Part shown: positions 1-7,668 of the stretch, in pieces | How the letters are laid out: the number at the start of each line of letters is the position of its first letter | Position numbering within the stretch: position 1 is the stretch's first letter | Source of the DNA: CAXSEF01 sp964236695 | Lineage (GTDB): Bacteria; Pseudomonadota; Alphaproteobacteria; Acetobacterales; Acetobacteraceae | Direction of reading: 5' to 3' | Length of the DNA: 29,639 nucleotides | NCBI GenBank assembly: GCA_964236695.1 | Contig: CAXSFU010000043.1 | Coordinates: 1 to 29,639, forward strand | Position numbers and translations under genes: made by a program | Notes under the pieces: model-generated | Databases searched by the model: none | What the model saw: the letters and a program-made list of their open reading frames with translations, nothing else | What the model was told of the DNA's origin: nothing

Positions 1-751
1 CCAGCAGCGACCCGGCACGGCCGAGCAGCCCGTGGCCCACCACCACGTCGTAGGACGCGGCCGACAGGCGCACCGCGAGGCGTTCGGGCGCGCGCCAGCC
101 GCCGAGCGCGTGCAGGACGTTGCGGGTGGTGACGTCAGGGCTGTCCTCGCCGCTGTCCACGATGATGTCGGCCTCCGCGTAGGTGGGATGGCGCCGCGCC
201 ATCAAGGCGGCGAGCGTGCCGACGGGGTCGGCGTTGGCCAGCAGGGGGCGGTGCGAGCGCCCGGCGACCCGGCGCGCCAGCACCTCGAGGCTGCAGCGCA
301 GCCAGACGCTGGTGGCGCCGGCGCGGATCGCGCTGCGGGTGGAAGGGTCCATGAACGCCCCGCCGCCGGTCGCCAGCACCAGCGGAGGCCCGGCCAGCAG
401 GCGGCGGATCACGCGCCGCTCGCCTTCTCGGAAGCTGGCCTCGCCGTAGCGGGCGAACAGCTCGGCGATCGAGCAGCGCGCGGCCGCCTCGATCTCGGCG
501 TCGGCGTCTCGGAACGGCAGGCCGACCCGCAGGGCGAGGCGGCGCCCGATCGAGCTTTTCCCCGCGCCCATCAATCCGACGAAGACGATCGAGCGCGCCT
601 CGACGGGCGTGCCTGCGGGACGCGACGCGGCGCCGGAGACTGCGGCCGCGGGCCCGGCGCGCGGCACCCCGCGCAGGGCATGCATCCGCGCAAGGCCCGA
701 GGGGCCCGGCTCGGTCCCGAGATGGGTCAGCCACCTGGGTTCGGGGGTCAT
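1..751 (-). CDS. aroKB: bifunctional shikimate kinase / 3-dehydroquinate synthase (AroKB), 3' end beyond window
   Basis: The N-terminal domain is a shikimate kinase, which phosphorylates shikimate at O3 in the chorismate pathway. Visible motifs are a P-loop (GLMGAGKSS, about residues 56-64), the substrate-binding RDADAE, the SFREGE helix and the ATGGGAF glycine loop. After the kinase ends (NVLHALGGWRAPERLAVRL) the same frame runs without a stop into SYDVVVGHGLLGRAG, the typical beginning of 3-dehydroquinate synthase (AroB), the second enzyme of the pathway. The two enzymes are therefore fused. Only the first 20 or so AroB residues lie inside the window. The start is uncertain: ATG at 751 and ATG at 769 both lack a clear ribosome binding site, and about 50 poorly conserved residues precede the kinase core. 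Such fusions are known in some bacteria. The fusion call is firm unless a stop was lost through a sequencing error. Confidence 0.9.
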   Translation of the reverse strand, partial: MTPEPRWLTHLGTEPGPSGLARMHALRGVPRAGPAAAVSGAASRPAGTPVEARSIVFVGLMGAGKSSIGRRLALRVGLPFRDADAEIEAAARCSIAELFARYGEASFREGERRVIRRLLAGPPLVLATGGGAFMDPSTRSAIRAGATSVWLRCSLEVLARRVAGRSHRPLLANADPVGTLAALMARRHPTYAEADIIVDSGEDSPDVTTRNVLHALGGWRAPERLAVRLSAASYDVVVGHGLLGRAGSLL

Positions 752-882
752 GGCACTGTTGCGTGTCATCGCGGCGGAGGCTAGCACACGGCCGGCTTGC
801 AGGGCCATTCGGCCGGGCGCGACCGTTGGCGCCCTGCATCGAGTCGGCCACGCCTCGGGCGGGGCAGCAGTTGAGGGGAACC

Positions 883-1026
883 ATGCGCCGCACCTTCCTG
901 ATCGCCGCCGCCGCCGGCGTGGCGCTCCTGGTCCTGATCGTGATCCTGCTGGGCGCGTTCCCGCCGCGGGCGCATCCCGTGGCGGTGCAGCACGTGATCC
1001 CCAACGACCACTTCCAGACGCGGTGA
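883..1026 (+). CDS. small single-pass membrane protein (47 aa), unknown function
   Basis: The ATG is preceded by a good ribosome binding site (GAGGGG, about 5 bases upstream). The 47-residue product begins MRRTFLIAAAAGVALL, followed by more hydrophobic residues to about position 25, then a short polar tail ending NDHFQTR. This is one transmembrane segment or an uncleaved signal anchor; no cleavage motif or lipobox cysteine is evident. Its stop codon overlaps the GTG start of the downstream xerD by four bases (GTGA), so the two are probably translationally coupled. It lies divergent to aroKB. I do not recognise the family. The ribosome binding site, the composition and the overlap make it a real gene rather than a chance frame. 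Confidence 0.7.
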   Translation: MRRTFLIAAAAGVALLVLIVILLGAFPPRAHPVAVQHVIPNDHFQTR

Positions 1027-1940
1027 GGCCCGGAGCGGAGCCTGCCGCCTCGGACCGCCATGTCGAGGCGTTCCTGGAGATGCTGGTGGCCGAGCGGGGC
1101 AGCGCGCGCAACACCTGCTCCGCCTATGCCGCCGACCTCGCAGACTTCGGCTGCCACGCGGCACGGGTCGGGAAGGGCGTGGCTGCGGCCGGGCCTGAAA
1201 CGCTCTCGTCCTACCTGCGCGGCCTGGCCAGCGACGGGCTCGCACCGCGGACCGTGGCGCGCCGCCTGTCGTGCCTGCGCCAGTTCTTCCGCTTTCTCGT
1301 CCGCGAGGGGATCAGGCCCGACGATCCGACGCTGCTGCTCGACTCCCCGAGGCTGCCGCGCTCCCTGCCGAAATACCTCACGGAGGCCGAGGTCGACGCC
1401 CTGCTGGCCGCGAAGCTGGAGGGGCGTCGCGGCTTGGTGGCGCGGGCGGCGCTGGAAATCCTGTACGCGACCGGGCTGCGCGTCTCGGAGCTGCTGTCGC
1501 TGCCGCGCACGGCGCTGAGCGGGGACGCGCAGGTCCTGCTGGTGCGCGGCAAGGGGGGGCGCGAGCGCATCGTGCCGCTGTCGGAGGCCTCGCGTCTGGC
1601 CGCGGAGGCGCTGCGGGGCGGCTCGGGCGAGTCGCGCTGGCTGTTCCCGGCGCGCGACCCCAGGCAGGCCCTGTCGCGCCAGGCGTTCGATCCGGTGATG
1701 AAGGAGGCGGCGCTGGCGGCCGGGCTCGACCCGGCGCGGGTGTCGCCGCACGTGCTGCGCCACTCCTTCGCCTCGCACATGCTGGCGCGCGGCGCGGACC
1801 TGCGCAGCCTGCAGACGCTGCTCGGCCATGCCGACATCGCGACCACGCAGATCTACACGCATGTCCTGGCCGAGCGGCTGCGGCGCCTGGTAGAGATGCA
1901 CCACCCGCTGGCGCTGCGCGGCGGCGATCCGGTGGCGTGA
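1023..1940 (+). CDS. xerD: site-specific tyrosine recombinase XerD
   Basis: This tyrosine recombinase acts with XerC at the dif site near the replication terminus to resolve chromosome dimers before division. The 305-residue length is normal for the family. It has an N-terminal SAM-like DNA-binding domain (about residues 12-100) and a C-terminal catalytic domain. The catalytic set is complete: Arg153 (ATGLRVSEL), Lys177 (RGKGGRERIVPL), His243 and Arg246 (HVLRHSFASHML), His269 (LLGHADIATT) and the nucleophile Tyr278 (QIYTHV). The sequence ADLRSLQTLLGHADIATTQ and the HHP near the end favour XerD over XerC. The GTG start overlaps the stop of the preceding small gene. The next in-frame ATG would remove part of the DNA-binding domain, so GTG is preferred. 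Confidence 0.94.
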   Translation: MRPGAEPAASDRHVEAFLEMLVAERGSARNTCSAYAADLADFGCHAARVGKGVAAAGPETLSSYLRGLASDGLAPRTVARRLSCLRQFFRFLVREGIRPDDPTLLLDSPRLPRSLPKYLTEAEVDALLAAKLEGRRGLVARAALEILYATGLRVSELLSLPRTALSGDAQVLLVRGKGGRERIVPLSEASRLAAEALRGGSGESRWLFPARDPRQALSRQAFDPVMKEAALAAGLDPARVSPHVLRHSFASHMLARGADLRSLQTLLGHADIATTQIYTHVLAERLRRLVEMHHPLALRGGDPVA

Positions 1941-2113
1941 GGGGCGGGCCTGCGGCAAGAGCAGTCGAGGCTTCGCCTCGGCCGTCGAAAGTCCATCCTG
2001 GACATACGCCGCCCAGGCATGAGCTTCCCAGGGTCCGGATCATGGGCGGTTCCCGGCAGGGCGCGGGTCTGCCTGCTGCCTCGTTCCGCCGTCCACGCCC
2101 TGAGGAGCCGCGC

Positions 2114-2866
2114 ATGAACCCCACCGCCTGCCTCCTGGTCATCGGCAACGAGGTGCTGTCCGGCCGCACCCAGGACGCCAACATCCGTTTCCTGGCGCAG
2201 CGCCTGGGCGCGATCGGCCTGCCGCTGCGCGAGGTCCGGGTGATCCCCGACGTGGCGAGCACCATTGTCGCCACGCTGAACGAGGCGCGGGCCCGCTTCG
2301 ACCATGTCCTGACCACCGGCGGCATCGGCCCCACCCACGACGACATCACCAGCGAGTGCGTGGCCACGGCGTTCGGCGTGCCCTGGGAACCACACCCCGA
2401 GGCCTGGGCGCTGCTGGAGCGCCACTACAGGCCGGGCGAGTTCAACGCCGCGCGGCAGCGCATGGCGACCCTGCCGCGCGGCGCCACGCTGATCGACAAC
2501 GTCGTCTCCGTGGCGCCCGGATTTTCCATTGGCAACGTCCATGTCATGGCAGGCGTGCCGAGGATCATGCAGGCGATGTTCACGTGGCTGGAGCCGCGGC
2601 TGCCCGGCGGGGTGCCGGTGGCGTCACGCACCGTGCATGCTGCCGGCCTGCTGGAGGGCAGCATCGCGGCGGCGCTCGGGGCACTGCAGGAACGCCATCC
2701 GTCGGTGGACCTGGGCAGCTATCCCTACCACCGGGGCGATGCGAACGGCGTGGCGCTGGTGGCCAAGGGCACCGAGCCGTCCCTGCTCGACACGGTGATC
2801 GGCGAGGCGGCGCAGATCATCCGGGCACAGGGACTCGACCCGGTGGAGGGCGAGCCTCCGGCCTGA
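2114..2866 (+). CDS. CinA-type competence/damage-inducible protein A, molybdopterin-binding domain only
   Basis: The 250-residue protein consists of a MoaB/Mog-like molybdopterin-binding domain. The family hallmarks are GNEVLSGRTQDAN near the N terminus, TTGGIGPTHDD around residue 75 and GVPRIM further on. In longer CinA proteins this domain carries an ADP-ribose/CoA pyrophosphatase activity, with a nicotinamide-mononucleotide deamidase domain fused behind it. The second domain is absent here, as is common in alphaproteobacteria. The ATG has a strong ribosome binding site (GAGGAG, about 7 bases upstream). The gene is separated from xerD by about 170 bases, so it may have its own promoter. The substrate in this organism cannot be read from the sequence, and molybdopterin binding is family knowledge rather than proof. 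Confidence 0.88.
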   Translation: MNPTACLLVIGNEVLSGRTQDANIRFLAQRLGAIGLPLREVRVIPDVASTIVATLNEARARFDHVLTTGGIGPTHDDITSECVATAFGVPWEPHPEAWALLERHYRPGEFNAARQRMATLPRGATLIDNVVSVAPGFSIGNVHVMAGVPRIMQAMFTWLEPRLPGGVPVASRTVHAAGLLEGSIAAALGALQERHPSVDLGSYPYHRGDANGVALVAKGTEPSLLDTVIGEAAQIIRAQGLDPVEGEPPA

Positions 2867-3106
2867 CCTGGCGCACCGGGCGTCATGGGGGGCAGGCAGG
2901 CCATGTCCTCGCAAGCGTCCGGTTAGCCGTCGCCACAACCCGCAGGGCATGTTCCGGATCGGGCGACAGCGCGACAGGGAGCTTTGGAGCAGTCCAGCCG
3001 GTCGGTGAACCGGCACAGCGGGATTCGTTTGCGCGAGGCCGCATGGTGTCCCGAACGGGACTCAGGACAGACGGTGTCGGCATTGGAGGGAAGCCAACTC
3101 CACTGA

Positions 3107-3150
3107 TGGTCTCATATGATGAGAATATTAATCTAATTTTATACGATGTC
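3107..3150 (+). promoter_or_regulatory. AT-rich promoter-like stretch with a short palindrome
   Basis: Within a GC-rich genome this 44-base segment is conspicuously AT-rich. It contains an inverted repeat (TCTCAT at 3110-3115 and ATGAGA at 3119-3124, three-base spacer) followed by AATATTAATCTAATTTTATAC, which offers several possible -10 elements. It lies about 50 bases upstream of the GTG chosen as start of the secreted protein. A promoter here would make the ATG at 3146 too early to be used. The palindrome is operator-sized, but no regulator is identified. Confidence 0.45.
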
Positions 3151-3196
3151 GGTCAGGGTTCGGGTCATCACAAACCCGTTACGGAGACCACGCATC

Positions 3197-4720
3197 GTGA
3201 AAGGCCTGCTCTACACCACTGCGGCGTCGGTGGCCCTGCTTGCCACGGGCTCCGCTCCCGGGCGCGCGGCGTTCATCGAACAGCCGCCGATGGCAGCCCA
3301 GCCCAACGTCATCGCGCCGTTCGGCTACGGCACCGTCACCCAGGTGTTCGCGACCTCCACCGGCCGCACCGGGGCCGCCTGGTGCAAGGCCCAGGTCAAC
3401 CGGCTGTCGCAGTGCCTGTCCGTGTCGGGCGGCGCGTCGTGCTCCTCGCCCACCCCCGCCGGCACGCTGGTGTCGTGCAACCAAACCGGCAAGGCGCATG
3501 TCGACGAGACGAAGTTCGCGCCGGTGAACTGCAACAATCAGCTGCAGGGCGACAGTGGCGCCAGCGGCCTGCTCACCAACATGGACTGGTGCGGCTGGGC
3601 TGGCTACATGGCGCGTCGCACCGCCGACACGGTCTACCAGTACAACGACTATGTCCGTCTCGGGGTGAACCGTCGCTTCGGCGGCACGGTGTTCGAGCTG
3701 TACGGCACGGACAAGCTCGACCGCGTCCAGCAGAATCCGGGCGGCGCCGTGCAGATGGCGCTGTATGGCGACGATCTCGGCTACGCGCCGGCGAGCGCGA
3801 AGCGAGGGTGGTTCGCCTTCCCCGACCAGGCGTTCCTGCCGCCCAACACGTCCGGCTGGGACAACACGCCCTACCCGACCGAGGCGGCCTGCAAGGCCAA
3901 GCACCCCGGCAGCAACGAGCCGTGCCGCCAGGAACTGGCCGAGGACAACGTCAGCAACGACGTCACAGAGGTTGGCTGCGCCAACGCCGGCCAGGACGCA
4001 GGCGCCGGCTTCAACCCGGTGCAGGCCGTGTCGCTGAACTGCTGGTACGGCGATCCGAACAACTACGTCGACACCACGACGTCGCCGGCCAAGGGCTACG
4101 TCGCTATGACGAAGACCGCCCCCAACAACTACTCGAAAAGCAGCAACGTCCCGGGCCTGACCTGGACCCAGACCTCGCAGGTGATCGGCCCCTTCGCACA
4201 GCTCACCTACGACATCGTCGGCGACTCCAGCCTGCGCACCATGTACCAGGACTTCCAGGAGCTGCCGGCGTTTTTCACGCACGGCGCGATCGGCAGCCAG
4301 GTGTTCTACTACAAGGGCGCCAACGCATACAAAAGCCTGGCAGAGCCGGTCAGCCACTCCTCGGTGGCACAGGGCACCTACGGCGTCATCGCCTTCCCGG
4401 GGCGCACCAACTACGGCACCAGTTCCGACATCGGCATGACCGAGGACTGGGCCAGCATGTGCGACGACTCGGGCCATCAGTGCGTCACGATCGCCTCGTT
4501 CTCCCCGGAAGCGAAGATCATCGAGGCGTCGAACCAGAGCGCCGCCAACAACTCCTACTTCGGGATCCACGGCTTCTTCACCCTGCAGCCCGGCCTGAAG
4601 GTGCGCACCACGGTGTTCATCGCGCCCTATCGCTTCGACGACGTGGTCCAGGGGCAGTCCATCCGCCAGTGGGTCTACCAGCTCCGGCAGAACCAGCTGC
4701 TCCCGCCCGCGATCCAGTAG
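3197..4720 (+). CDS. secreted protein of unknown function, cysteine-containing
   Basis: The product from GTG 3197 is 507 residues. It begins MKGLLYTTAASVALL and has a small-residue stretch ending GRAA, a classical Sec signal peptide with cleavage near residue 23-25. The mature part is rich in Asn, Thr, Ser, Gly and aromatic residues and has more than a dozen cysteines, several in pairs (for example CQSVSGGASCSS-like spacing near residues 74-85 and the CADDS/HQC pair near residue 420), which suggests disulfide bonding in the periplasm or outside the cell. I see no catalytic motif and do not recognise the family. GTG 3197 has GGAG ten bases upstream. The alternative ATG at 3146 would add 17 basic residues and lies inside the promoter-like AT-rich stretch. 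The gene stands alone, convergent with the next one, and its lower-GC upstream region differs from its neighbours. Confidence 0.75.
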   Translation: MKGLLYTTAASVALLATGSAPGRAAFIEQPPMAAQPNVIAPFGYGTVTQVFATSTGRTGAAWCKAQVNRLSQCLSVSGGASCSSPTPAGTLVSCNQTGKAHVDETKFAPVNCNNQLQGDSGASGLLTNMDWCGWAGYMARRTADTVYQYNDYVRLGVNRRFGGTVFELYGTDKLDRVQQNPGGAVQMALYGDDLGYAPASAKRGWFAFPDQAFLPPNTSGWDNTPYPTEAACKAKHPGSNEPCRQELAEDNVSNDVTEVGCANAGQDAGAGFNPVQAVSLNCWYGDPNNYVDTTTSPAKGYVAMTKTAPNNYSKSSNVPGLTWTQTSQVIGPFAQLTYDIVGDSSLRTMYQDFQELPAFFTHGAIGSQVFYYKGANAYKSLAEPVSHSSVAQGTYGVIAFPGRTNYGTSSDIGMTEDWASMCDDSGHQCVTIASFSPEAKIIEASNQSAANNSYFGIHGFFTLQPGLKVRTTVFIAPYRFDDVVQGQSIRQWVYQLRQNQLLPPAIQ

Positions 4721-4754
4721 CCACTCTCCTTCGCCGCCGGCAGTGCCTCAAGTT

Positions 4755-4938
4755 AAGCAAGGCCAGGGCTCTGCCCTGGACCCGCCAGGCGGAGGTGGCC
4801 AAAGGTTCCGACGATCCGCCTGGATCGTTGGAAAGGCCACCGGAGGGAGCCGCCCCTGGACCCGGCCTCCCTTAAGAATTGGATTCCAAAGGCTCGGCCT
4901 TTGGCGGGGTCCAGGGGCAGAGCCCCTGGCCTTCCTTT
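4755..4938. repeat. GC-rich hairpin element, long variant (copy 1)
   Basis: This is a roughly 180-bp element whose ends are inverted copies of each other: AAGCAAGGCCAGGGC on the left and its near complement CCCCTGGCCTTCCTT on the right. Inside are nested hairpins such as CCAAAGGCTC/GGCCTTTGG, the CTTAAG palindrome, and an additional module of about 55 bp (around 4790-4850) seen again only in the copy at 15755-15934, there in the opposite orientation. It lies between the convergent 3' ends of the secreted protein and the propeller/RTX-like gene. Confidence 0.85.
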
Positions 4939-5194
4939 CAGGACTTCAAGCCGAGGTGTTGCCTCGCCGCCCTGACGTGTGCCGAAGCGGTGAAGGCATG
5001 CTTCACGGGGCAAGGGCGACAGGGCTCGCCTTGGACAATCACGTTCCGTGGCCGGGTTCTTCGGGAACCACCGGCCTCCTGTCGAGTCCGGACGCAACTC
5101 CGAAAAGCTCGACAACCTGCCAGGGCCACTGGAACAGGCGCCGCACGGCGAAACCTTGTTCTACCCGACCGCTGCTGCCGCTCCGGGGTCGTGC
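4939..5194. other. intergenic remainder without recognisable gene
   Basis: Between the repeat and the stop of the minus-strand gene at 5195 I see no convincing coding region, RNA gene or terminator. Open frames crossing it lack ribosome binding sites and show no family resemblance. Confidence 0.5.
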
Positions 5195-7345
5195 CTACGT
5201 CGCGCTGATCTGTGCCGACGTGAGCGTGGTCCCGAACAGCGTGACCACGGTTCCGTCGGAAAGATGCAGCGAGGTGCCGAACGATCCGACGGTGGCTTGG
5301 CTGAGGGCGCGGCCTGCGTCCTGCGCGGTGTAGCCTGCCAGGACGAGGTGGTCGCCCGCCTTGAACCCGATGATGGCCGCGCTGCCACCCAGGCCCTGCG
5401 TGACGGTGTAGGTGTCCGTTCCGGTTCCGGCGAACGCCGTGGCAGCACCGCCGCCCAGCACGACGTTGGTCGTGCCGGGGCCCTCGACGATCAGCGCGGC
5501 ACCGGTGCCGGCGTTGAAGACGTCCGGCCCGGTCGGGCCGCCGAACGCGATGTCGCCGTCCGTCATGAAGAAGACGTTGCCGCCGCCGCCGCCAACCATC
5601 GTATCGCCGCCGCCCGCACTGCCGGTGAAGCTGCTGCCGCCGCCGCCGCCGTACATCAGCGCCGCCTTGCCGGCGCCACCCACCAGCGAGGTGTTGCCGA
5701 AGCCTGCCACCAGGATGCTGTTGAGGCCGGCGCCGCCGGTCAACACGTCGTTGCCGGCGCCGCCATACAGGATGTTCACGGCTGTGCCGCCACCCGCGGT
5801 GTAGTTGCCGACGCCTGCGACGAACACCAGCGCGCCCGTGCCGCCGTTCACCGTCGCCGAGGCGCCGGAGGCGTAGACCAGGATGGCGCCGCCGCCCGCA
5901 TTGATCGTGTCGGTGCCGCGGCTGTTCACCGTGTCGTTGCCGGTGGCCGTCGTGCTCACCAGGCTCTGGCCGCCGACCGGGGTCAGGAACAGGCTGCCGG
6001 ACCCGCCTGCCACGGTGCTGACGACGGTGGTCGTCCCGGTTCCGGCCGGAAGTGCCGTGACCGGCGTGGCGGGGGTGCCTGTCGCCGCCGGGACGGTGCC
6101 CGCGGCGGCGGCGAGGTCGACCACCGCGAAATCCGATGGCAGCAGGCCCGACGCCGCTGCGCCCGCGACGCTGACCTGGACCGTGCCGGCGGCGGTGCCG
6201 TCCGAGGTCCACAGGTCGGAGGTGCCGTCGGCGCCGGTGCCTGCGAAATACAGCGCGCCGTTGAACACGGTCATCGCGACATCAGGGCTGTCTGAGGCGT
6301 CGACGGCCACGGGCGAGAGGCCGTTCGTGCCGGCCAGGGCGACCGCCAGCTCGGTGGTGCCCGCGGCGGTGCCATCCGACCGCCACAGCCCGGTGGTACC
6401 GTCCGACGCGGTGCCGCCGAAGTAGAGCGCGCCGTCGAACGCTGTGAGCGAGACGGGGGTGATCCCGGCGGCTCCGGCGCCGGCGATGGCCAGCGCGGCC
6501 GTGCCGGCCGCGGTGCCGTCGCTGGACCAGAGATCGACGTTGCCAGCGGAGTCGGTGCCTGCGAAGTAGGCCTTGCCGCCGAATGCCACGATGTTCGAGG
6601 TGGTCGGTGCCAGGCCGCCGGCGGCCGAGCCGGCGGCCAGGATCTCCTTGGTGCCGGCGGCGGTGCCGTCGGACACCCACAGCGTGTTCGCGCCCGCCGC
6701 GTCGTAGCCTGAGAAGAACAGCTTGCCGTTCGCCACCGCGAGGTTGGTCGGGTCCAGGCCCGGCCCGAAGCCGCCGATGTTCCGCGTGTCGGTGTTGGCC
6801 ACGGAAAGGGCGGAGGTGCCGGCCGCGGTCGCGTCGGACATCCAGAGATCGGCGTTGCCGCTGCTATCCCGGCCGGAGAAGTACAGCCTGCCGTCCAGGC
6901 TCGCGAACCAGTTCGGCGCCAGGCCGGACGCCGCCGCACCGACCGGCGCGATCGGCATCGTGCCCGACGACGTGCCGTCGGTGACGTAGAGATCGGCGTT
7001 GCCGGCGGGATCGAGGCCGGAGAAGAACAGCGTGCTGCCGACAACGGTCAGGTTCTTCGGATCGAGGTCGGACGACAGACCCGCTGTGAGCGTGGCGGCA
7101 GGCGCCGAGGCGCCGTGCAGCACCCACAGCCCGGTTCCGGTGGCGTCCCCGCCGCTGAAGTAGAGGCCGCCCGCAAAGGGTGTGATGTCGGTGACTGGCC
7201 CCCCGTCCGCCGGATAGCCGGCGAGATCGACCGCGGCGGGTCCGGAGCCGTCGAGCTCGAACAGCTGGCTGCCGTCTGCCGAGGTCGCGCCGAGGAACAC
7301 CAGCGTAGCGGCCATGCGCACCATCCCAGGAGCCGGCGGCGACAT
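5195..7345 (-). CDS. large probable extracellular protein: seven ELWxSDGTxAGT repeats plus glycine-rich RTX-like tail
   Basis: The 716-residue protein has two parts. Residues of about 45-400 contain seven units of about 50 residues. Each has a strand of the form LYFSGxDxxG followed by a motif of the form DLWxSDGTAAGT (DLYVTDGTSSGT, DLWMSDATAAGT, TLWVSDGTAAGT, DLWSSDGTAAGT, GLWRSDGTAAGT, DLWTSDGTAAGT, with a degenerate first unit). The number and length of units suggest a seven-bladed beta-propeller. Residues of about 470-640 are glycine-rich; one unit (YGGAGNDVLTGGAG) is a good calcium-binding RTX nonapeptide and the rest are degenerate. The end (AGDHLVLAGY, then LHLSDGTVVTLFG) resembles terminal modules of RTX-type secreted proteins. 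No Sec signal peptide is visible, which fits type I secretion, though no transporter gene is nearby. Start choice is uncertain (7345, 7324 or 7315). Confidence 0.8.
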   Translation of the reverse strand: MSPPAPGMVRMAATLVFLGATSADGSQLFELDGSGPAAVDLAGYPADGGPVTDITPFAGGLYFSGGDATGTGLWVLHGASAPAATLTAGLSSDLDPKNLTVVGSTLFFSGLDPAGNADLYVTDGTSSGTMPIAPVGAAASGLAPNWFASLDGRLYFSGRDSSGNADLWMSDATAAGTSALSVANTDTRNIGGFGPGLDPTNLAVANGKLFFSGYDAAGANTLWVSDGTAAGTKEILAAGSAAGGLAPTTSNIVAFGGKAYFAGTDSAGNVDLWSSDGTAAGTAALAIAGAGAAGITPVSLTAFDGALYFGGTASDGTTGLWRSDGTAAGTTELAVALAGTNGLSPVAVDASDSPDVAMTVFNGALYFAGTGADGTSDLWTSDGTAAGTVQVSVAGAAASGLLPSDFAVVDLAAAAGTVPAATGTPATPVTALPAGTGTTTVVSTVAGGSGSLFLTPVGGQSLVSTTATGNDTVNSRGTDTINAGGGAILVYASGASATVNGGTGALVFVAGVGNYTAGGGTAVNILYGGAGNDVLTGGAGLNSILVAGFGNTSLVGGAGKAALMYGGGGGSSFTGSAGGGDTMVGGGGGNVFFMTDGDIAFGGPTGPDVFNAGTGAALIVEGPGTTNVVLGGGAATAFAGTGTDTYTVTQGLGGSAAIIGFKAGDHLVLAGYTAQDAGRALSQATVGSFGTSLHLSDGTVVTLFGTTLTSAQISAT

Positions 7346-7490
7346 GCTCGCCGGGTCCGCAAGAATAGGCGGCCATGCCCTAACGGCCTGTTAAGACTGC
7401 CGCTCCGCCGTCAGCACGTCGGCCGCGAGCGTTGACCTGTCTGGAAATCGTCCGAGACTTGGCAATCCCGGCTGCTTCAGGCAGAAAAGG

Positions 7491-7620
7491 AAGGTCTCTT
7501 CTTTTTCTAAAGAAAAAGAAGCAAAAAGACTTTGCTCATTAAGCTCAGGATACGCGGACGGCTCCGGAGCTAATAGGCAAAAGTTCTTTGGTTCTTTCTT
7601 TCAAGAAAGAACACGCTTCC
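7491..7620. repeat. AT-rich paired-hairpin element (copy 1, both halves)
   Basis: The left half is a perfect hairpin with arms CTTCTTTTTC and GAAAAAGAAG and loop TAAA (7498-7521), followed by CAAAAAGACTTTG. The right half begins GCAAAAGTTCTTTG and contains a second hairpin with arms GTTCTTTC and GAAAGAAC (7591-7612). The right half lies about 60 bases past the accA stop and could terminate that operon. The stretch 7346-7490 contains no gene and must hold the promoter of the propeller/RTX-like gene. Confidence 0.8.
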
Positions 7621-7668
7621 TTCTCGCCGAGGCGCATGACGCTGAGGCCGCTTGATCCATGGCGGCCT

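Noticed and set aside
3146..3196. ATG 3146 as start of the secreted protein
   Set aside because: It would put 17 mostly basic residues before the signal peptide and lies within the promoter-like AT-rich segment. GTG 3197 has a ribosome binding site.
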